64,000 nucleotides of DNA from Elysia crispata (Eukaryota; Mollusca; Gastropoda; Plakobranchidae), in the NCBI GenBank assembly GCA_033675545.1, contig JAWDGP010006457.1, positions 62,001-126,000 on the forward strand, read 5' to 3'. Under the pieces are notes generated by a model. That model was not told the origin of the DNA. It did no database searches and worked only from the letters and a program-made list of their open reading frames with translations. Below are positions 57,742 to 64,000 of this stretch, one piece after another. Both the position numbers and the translations under genes were made by a program. How positions within the stretch are numbered: the first letter of the stretch is position 1; every line of letters starts with the position of its first letter.

Positions 57742-60700
57742 AGAGAGCAAAAGAACAATTCATTAGTAATTGTTGTATAAAAAGAATTGAAGTCTAATAT
57801 CAAATTTTTGTTGAAAAACCAACAAAACAGCTCCTAGGAACACTTACAGCAGGAGCCTGTGATCACAATAGGTGAGCAGAGCCAAAAGGAGAGAGAAGCT
57901 TGTTACAACCATACATGAAACCTGAGCAGTGAGCTATCTATTCTGGAGGTGGGAGTGGAAGCAAAGAATATGAGTGGTGGAGGGAGAAAAGAGAGGGTGA
58001 GGCAAAGAGGGGTGAGAGGGAGGGAGAGAGCCACCATACAAAGTATGACCTGATACAACCTCCCATGGCCAGCAATGATGTCACACAAATCAATATCAGC
58101 ACAGAACCGGTGCCAGGAGCCTCTCCATCCTTTGAAAGCACCAGGTATTGATCCAAAGGGCAGGCATGATGAGTAACTGGATGCAAGCACAAAAAGTCCT
58201 CTACCCAAGCACACAGCCAGGCACACTCAAATCAAACCTTTGACTCACTCATGGGTGTGTCTTAACCTATATCAAAAACCTCCATAAATGAGACAGAGAG
58301 AGAGAAGGGAAGGAAACCCAAAGGACAAAGAGATAGAAAGAAAGACAACTGCTACATTCATAAAAATAGAGATTAATATAATCAATGTTTCCTTCAATAA
58401 GTTTCATTATCCATTTTATCATGAAATCTATGGCATATCATTTTCTTTTCCCCATTACTATGATGATCTAAAGCAGGATGCCACTTCTATATTTTTAATG
58501 TCATAATGCAAGGTCCTCCTTTGTTCTGCCACAAAAAAAGTCTGCTAGTGCTATATTAAAGAATTTTTTTCCACAAACTCACCTGAACAAATAAGAAAAC
58601 CAATACTTTTTTTTAAATTCAAAACATCATTACTTTCTAATTGTATTTGTCTTTTGAAAGCTCGTAGAATTAGGTAATCCTTAACTGTTATGAACTGTTA
58701 TTTTAGGGTAATAGGATGAAAATTTAATAGTGGTTGGAAATTTTGATATTTAAGCTGTGGATTGTTAAAAAAAAATTTAGAAAATGCTCTTTCTGCTTTT
58801 AAAAAGACATCAATTACGGCATTGTTTTTACTTAAAAGTAATTCTTTCGTTTGGATTTTTACTTGAACACATTTCTTGAACAATTTTTTTTCTTCTTTAC
58901 TCCTTGAAATTCAGCATATATAATGGTATACACATGGTATAATCGACACCTCCTTCATCAAGATGTGTCTCAAATACTCATGCTAGTTGCTACATTTCTT
59001 TGCTAAACTGAACATTTCAATAATTACAGCAGGCCTTTGGGTAGCTGATATATACATGTAAAAGAATGCTCATTTTTCCCTATTGTTCTTGAGTTTCTGC
59101 TCTTTTGTTGGTGTGCGACACTCAATATGTATTTTTATGCTTGTAAACGTTGGTTTTGCTAATAATGGTAAAAAAAAATATCTTCAGTCCCAGTTAACTT
59201 CTCCAAGGAAAATCAATGAATGAACATCTCAGGTTTTATGAGAAAGAATGCTCTTTTTAACTTGATCAACGTCATATGGACAAATGGCCTGCTCCTTACA
59301 TCACTTCACTCATCTTGGCAAAAGACATAAGGAACAAACACAGCCAAGAAAATGCTCTGATTTCTGTATCATTGCACACTTATCGCCTGACTCATCCCGT
59401 GGATTAATACTGATAATTCTCAGTGGGGCATATAACCGAGGGTGTAAATTAAAAAAAACAACAAAAACTAACTGCATTCAACAATTATTTTAGTTCTCAT
59501 CTAAACGGTGCGCATTGGATACATCTGTACAGGGTTCCAACTCATTGTTGATGATTAAATTTCAGGTACTTTTAAAGTACTTTTGGAATATCTTCTTAAT
59601 CCAAGTTTCGAATATATCTTTGGTAATTTAAATGAAATGACTACAAATAACACTGAATAAAAGTTACTCTGGCTGGGATTGTGGGACCTGCCTGGGGGTT
59701 CACCGTTCAGGAACATGTTTCTGCCCTCCTCAACCCAAAAACACATGGAGTGCAAATTATTTTTAAAAGGTTAAATTCTGATTCATCTTGTACACAAAGA
59801 TGGATCAAAAAAAGAGGAGATTGAAAAAAAAAGAGGATTTTAATCTTAAGCGTGTAATACTAATACTCAGCCAAACAGATCTAATACAAAGTCTATCTTC
59901 TGTAAGGCACAAAAATTTAAGAAACAGTGGTTATCTATGTTGTCATTTGGGACTAGAACTGGATCATACAGATCTTAATTATTTCATAGATTGGTTAACT
60001 CAACATTGAAAACAGGCTTAATGTTTTAGGTCCACACAGGTAAAAAATAATCCCTTTTTTTTAAATATATATAAAATGGTGCAGTGCCCTTATTAATTTC
60101 TTTTTTAAGTATCTAAAAATGAGTGTTTTTGTGCCATTTATATTTTATACATCTCAGGAACATCATTTGTACAATTCGTAATGATTTTATAGTTCTTCAA
60201 AAGTATACAAAGAGGGTAAAAAATTGGAAACAGCATTGTCTGCTGTGTTTTACCTGATCAATTCAAGAGAGTGGAAGGAGAGAGAGACAGACAGAGACAG
60301 AGTGAAAGAGAGAGAGACAGAGAGAAAGAAAGGGTCTACAAGAAGAAAAAAGAGACAGAGAGAAAAAGTATACGGCTAAATTAAGAGAAAGAAAAGAAGT
60401 TAAGACTAAGACAGAGAGATGAAAGGGGTGGTGGTGTTTCTGCTTTGGAAAGTGGGGTGACAATATTACCATATGGATAGGACTTAAATTTTTGCCCTTT
60501 CCAGAAACACCATTTCATCAGTAAAATTTATAACCCTAGGTTAAATAGAATATATTTCTCAAAATGAATATTTAGTAAAAACTGAAAATTTCAATTAAAA
60601 AAAATTATATTTTAAGTAATTAAGTGTTTAAAAAAAAAAAAAACAACCCTGTCATCAGATTTACTCCATGCACAAATCTTTAATACCATTACAAAAACAG

Positions 60701-61495
60701 CCCTCAGGTAGTGATTTAATTCTAAATATTGGCACATAGATATAATGACCTCTACAAAGGGGCATATTGATTTTAAATAATCAGAAACCTGATCAAATTT
60801 TAGCATCAATATAAATTATTATAAAATAATTTACACATGTGAAATTATAAAAAATTTTTTTTTTTAATTTCTAGATGAGATTCACTCAAATCAATTTCAG
60901 TTAGACAAACATTCAATTTGAACTGAACTTTGATATAAATCTTTCCTTGGTAAATTCTACATTTTTTACCTTGTTTAAAAACTTATATTTTGGACAAGAT
61001 AATTTTTTATAAACTCCTGTGATGATTGAATTGAGAAAGAGTAACATTTGTATGGCTGTATATATAGACTTTTGTCTTGCATTGAACACAAATATTAAAA
61101 TGTATTTTTTCAAAGAGACTATGATAGTGAGCAATCTCTATAGTTGCTCTCTTCTTTTACTTTTAGAGATCAATGTTGCAGACAAGAAAATAGGGAAATG
61201 TCACATAAAACATCATTTTGCCACAGCCTAAATTAACCTGATTCAGACAACAAAAGGCTAAATGAATGTAAAATCAAAGAATGCAAAGTTTTTCACAACA
61301 AATATGTAATACCAATGAGCCCAAAAACTACATCCCTGACTTACTTAGCCAGTGGACAAACCTTAAAATTCACATTATATTAATTCATCTTGCTTAGATT
61401 TTTATCATTTTATAACTTTGATTTAAAGTGCATTGTGATTAAAATAACTTGAAATAAGCATTTCATAAGTATTTTCATTACAGATTCAGCAAGTC

Positions 61496-61497
<2 letters not shown>

Positions 61498-61543
<46 letters not shown>
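61498..61543. repeat. (AAT)n microsatellite
   Basis: About 15 AAT units in stathmin intron 1. Confidence 0.97.
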
Positions 61544-61547
<4 letters not shown>

Positions 61548-63195
61548 GCTTTGTGATCTATTGGCTATAGTGATCATTGTCTTCAGCTTCAACATGCTCT
61601 GATGTAATGAATTGACATCCTTTAAAATATGGAACATGTCACCTCAGTTCTTATTTCTTTTAATAGCTGTAATAAAAGTAAACTTTTTGCTGCTCATCTT
61701 TTTTTATTCTCTTTTCAAGCACCTTTACCTTCTTTATACTATATCTCTCTCCATTTCTCTAGGAGGCTTTCCTAACTTCTAGTCTACCAGAATTTCACCT
61801 CCCATCCTATGCCACTAGAGCACAGAGACAACCCCATTAGAGCATCTTGAAACTCGCCTTGCCTTCATTACCCTGAGAATGGTGTGTCTGCTCAAGTCTG
61901 ACACCGTGACCCAGACCGAGGGTGCATGAATAAAAATCATTTTGATCAATATGGGTACAATATATAAGTTCAGATTCAGAACTGGCAGATATATGAAAAA
62001 TGCATTTTTTAAGAAAGTACTTTAATTTATACACTCAAGAAAATAACGTAGGTCAAGATATACTATTTGAAGACCCCAGGCTTTGAAAGTTATGTCAAGA
62101 ATAAAATGCCAAAGGATTTATATGTTAGCAGATTCTAAGTGTAGAACTAGATCTTATAAATAGGTACCCATAATGCAGAAAACCTGTTTTAGGCTCCATT
62201 AGTTACAAGTAAGATTGTCCTTGTGCCTTAATTGCATCTAGATTCATCTAAATACAGGTCCTCTAAAATTTATCATTTACAGGTGCCAAGCAACAACAAT
62301 GAGACTTGGAAGGTTGTTATTATAATCCTTATCTCTAGATGCACTTCTTTACCAATCTTTTTTACAAATTTGGAATTTGAAATCTTTAAAATACTCAACA
62401 AGGCTTCTCCAGAAGTTATCTTATAATGCAGTGGTTTGTTTTAATAATATTAAATAATTTCAACAAAAATCAAATAAAAACATATGTGAGATGACATTGA
62501 ACTTCTTTGAAGTGCATATGAAATCAACAGTTGCATATATTTAAGCTAGTAAAATTAGACTGTCAATTTTTTTAAATCTAAATCTAGGTACTGTAATGTG
62601 CTACAAATCCTTTTAATACTAATATAGGTTTTTAAAAATAAATGTGCAACCATGAATTTGACATGCAAAGGCTGTGTTTAGGCCTATAAATTCCCAAACT
62701 TTTGTTAAAAATATGAAAGGAAGTAGATCTCAGTCTCGATGAATTCTATGTTATATATGCGCAGTGGTGTTTGGGAATAAGCAAATCTACTTTTCCTAAT
62801 ACTGATTGGGAAAAGTCAAGTCGTTCCGCACACACTTTTTCAGTTTTTGTGGTGATTCATTGCCAGAAATTCTAGCCTAGATGCGTTTAAAAAGATTTTA
62901 ATTTTTAAAAAGATTTGGACAGTACAAAATTAGGTGATTTCGCTAAATTCATGCAAATTGTTTTGAAACACAACTTAGGGGAATCCCAATAATAAATTTT
63001 GATATTTTTTTATTTCATGATGATAATACTGATTGTGAAGAAAAATAAAACATCCTAAAACACAAAGTGATGCTGTTTATTTTATGAAGGCCTGCTCTAA
63101 ATAAATCTAGAAACGTAGTGTACTCACAGTACTGGCTATCTTTTAGCGACCATATGATTGGGTTCTGCCGTTAGAATCAACTTTGAAATTATTTT

Positions 63196-63434
63196 TCGCC
63201 GCTATCTAGATCTAGATCTAGATCTAGATCTTTAGAAAAGATCTAGATCTAGGTCTAGATGTTCTTTTAACAATTATTTAATATCTGTATAACTGAATTT
63301 TTATTATTGAAATATTTTATCCTTTAAACGTTTTAAAAAATAAATCAAATTCACTCTTTCAGAGACTGTTTCAATGTTAAAAGAACATCTAGACCTAGAT
63401 TTAGATCTAGATCTAGACTTCTAGATAGCGGCGA
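63196..63434. repeat. Fold-back element with TCTAGA-rich arms
   Basis: Outer ends tcgccgctatctag (63196-63209) and ctagatagcggcga (63421-63434) are exact complements; inner arms atctaggtctagatgttctt... (63247-63270) and its complement (63377-63400) are perfect over 24 bp. Between the arms is a 106-108 bp core that recurs, inverted, at 57,388-57,493. Coding capacity nil. Confidence 0.85.
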
Positions 63435-63499
63435 ATCATTTAATCATTACAATAACACACGATTATCTATAGATTGCGTGGGCCACATTGTTCTCTGTA

Positions 63500-63660
63500 T
63501 AATCTGAAATAGACTTGAATCTAGACTCTAGATCTAGATTTCCATAAACAATTCTAGGATATAATTACTAAATTAGTCTAGCTCTAATCTAGATCTTGAT
63601 TCTAGATATAGTCCTTATAATTTATATTTTATCTAACTAGATCTAGATCTATAGACCGAT
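63500..63660. repeat. TCTAGA/AGATCT hexamer cluster
   Basis: Repeated tctagatctaga-type runs at 63,512, 63,525, 63,588 and 63,637, the same motif as around the HURP 5' end. Confidence 0.8.
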
Positions 63661-63781
63661 TATACATCAGCAGTCAAGGGCTTTGGTTAAAAATATTAAA
63701 TCAACCAAATTCAATATCAGTTGGCAATTGTGAAAAAAATGAGTATTATAGTCGTTAACCTGTGTTCCTGCGTATGCTTAC

Positions 63782-63905
63782 CTCCCAACTTGTATAGCCT
63801 AATTTATGTTCGTGAATCGTGACTGAATAATTTTCATTGATTAGAAAATACGCGCCGGTGCGTCCCAACTACCGGACCGCGCAGCTAACATGCTTTTTGA
63901 TTGGT
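63782..63905 (-). promoter_or_regulatory. STMN: Probable stathmin promoter and noncoding first exon
   Basis: A strong donor GGGAG|GTAAGC (63781-63776) ends a candidate leader exon. Upstream on the minus strand is a CCAAT (about 63903) and an ETS-like TTCCGG (63919-63924), within the most CpG-rich stretch of this end (cgcgccggtgcgtcc, ccggaccgcgc). No other gene is seen that could own this donor before the stathmin start exon at 57.7 kb. Confidence 0.45.
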
Positions 63906-64000
63906 TGAACGGGATTTCTTCCGGAAAGGCTTAGTTAATTAATTCCTCATTCAACTTCAAGCTTATTGATGATTGACTAGGTTGAGTAAACTGAAATAAT

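Larger units (their letters stand above)
57742..63775. other. Stathmin 5' intron (6 kb)
   Basis: Contains GA-rich stretches (57,960-58,030; 58,290-58,345; 60,270-60,425), an (AAT)n array and the fold-back element at 63.2 kb. No further protein gene seen; small ORFs lack support. Confidence 0.5.

Overview
The window looks like AT-rich nuclear DNA from an invertebrate, most likely a lophotrochozoan and probably a gastropod mollusc. The support is spliced genes with GT-AG introns, dispersed TCTAGA/AGATCT hexamer clusters, many long (CT)n/(GA)n arrays, and several non-LTR and DNA-transposon remnants. Species cannot be fixed from sequence alone.

Layout. Three spliced protein-coding genes can be supported, all on the minus strand and all concerned with microtubules. 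(1) 783-24605: a DLGAP5/HURP-like mitotic spindle gene. Thirteen coding exons join with consistent phases (about 1,459 codons); the 3' end runs off the left edge of the window. A 644-codon exon carries an array of TP-x-K / R-R-S basic motifs separated by acidic spacers. (2) 30033-37001: a complete seven-exon alpha-tubulin gene (452 aa) with the intron directly after the ATG and a recognisable TATA/CCAAT promoter. (3) 49201-57681: a complete stathmin gene (249 aa) whose tubulin-binding part contains four predicted tubulin-binding repeats, two of them on separate phase 0-0 exons. It has alternative N-terminal exons and a probable noncoding first exon near 63.8 kb.

Between and inside the genes: introns of the HURP gene hold a degraded endonuclease/reverse-transcriptase LINE (about 18.17-20.76 kb) and two smaller pieces of the same family (1-470 and 6076-6293), an RNase H-containing LINE piece (22.08-22.56 kb), a TIR element of 478 bp (21,481-21,958) whose inverted relative lies at 46,367-46,818, a 464 bp TIR element (23,323-23,786) and a 394 bp MITE-like element (1,623-2,016). 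The tubulin gene has three long CT arrays in intron 1. The 37.2-49.2 kb interval has no supported protein gene; it holds microsatellites, a tRNA-like SINE candidate and a TIR element. Stathmin intron 1 contains a fold-back structure whose core is a near copy of a segment 5.9 kb away.

How the genes relate: alpha-tubulin is the subunit, stathmin sequesters tubulin dimers, and HURP-type proteins stabilise spindle microtubules. Their co-linear adjacency is notable, though whether it is functional or chance cannot be judged here. All gene models are manual, based on reading frame, splice phase and remembered family resemblance.
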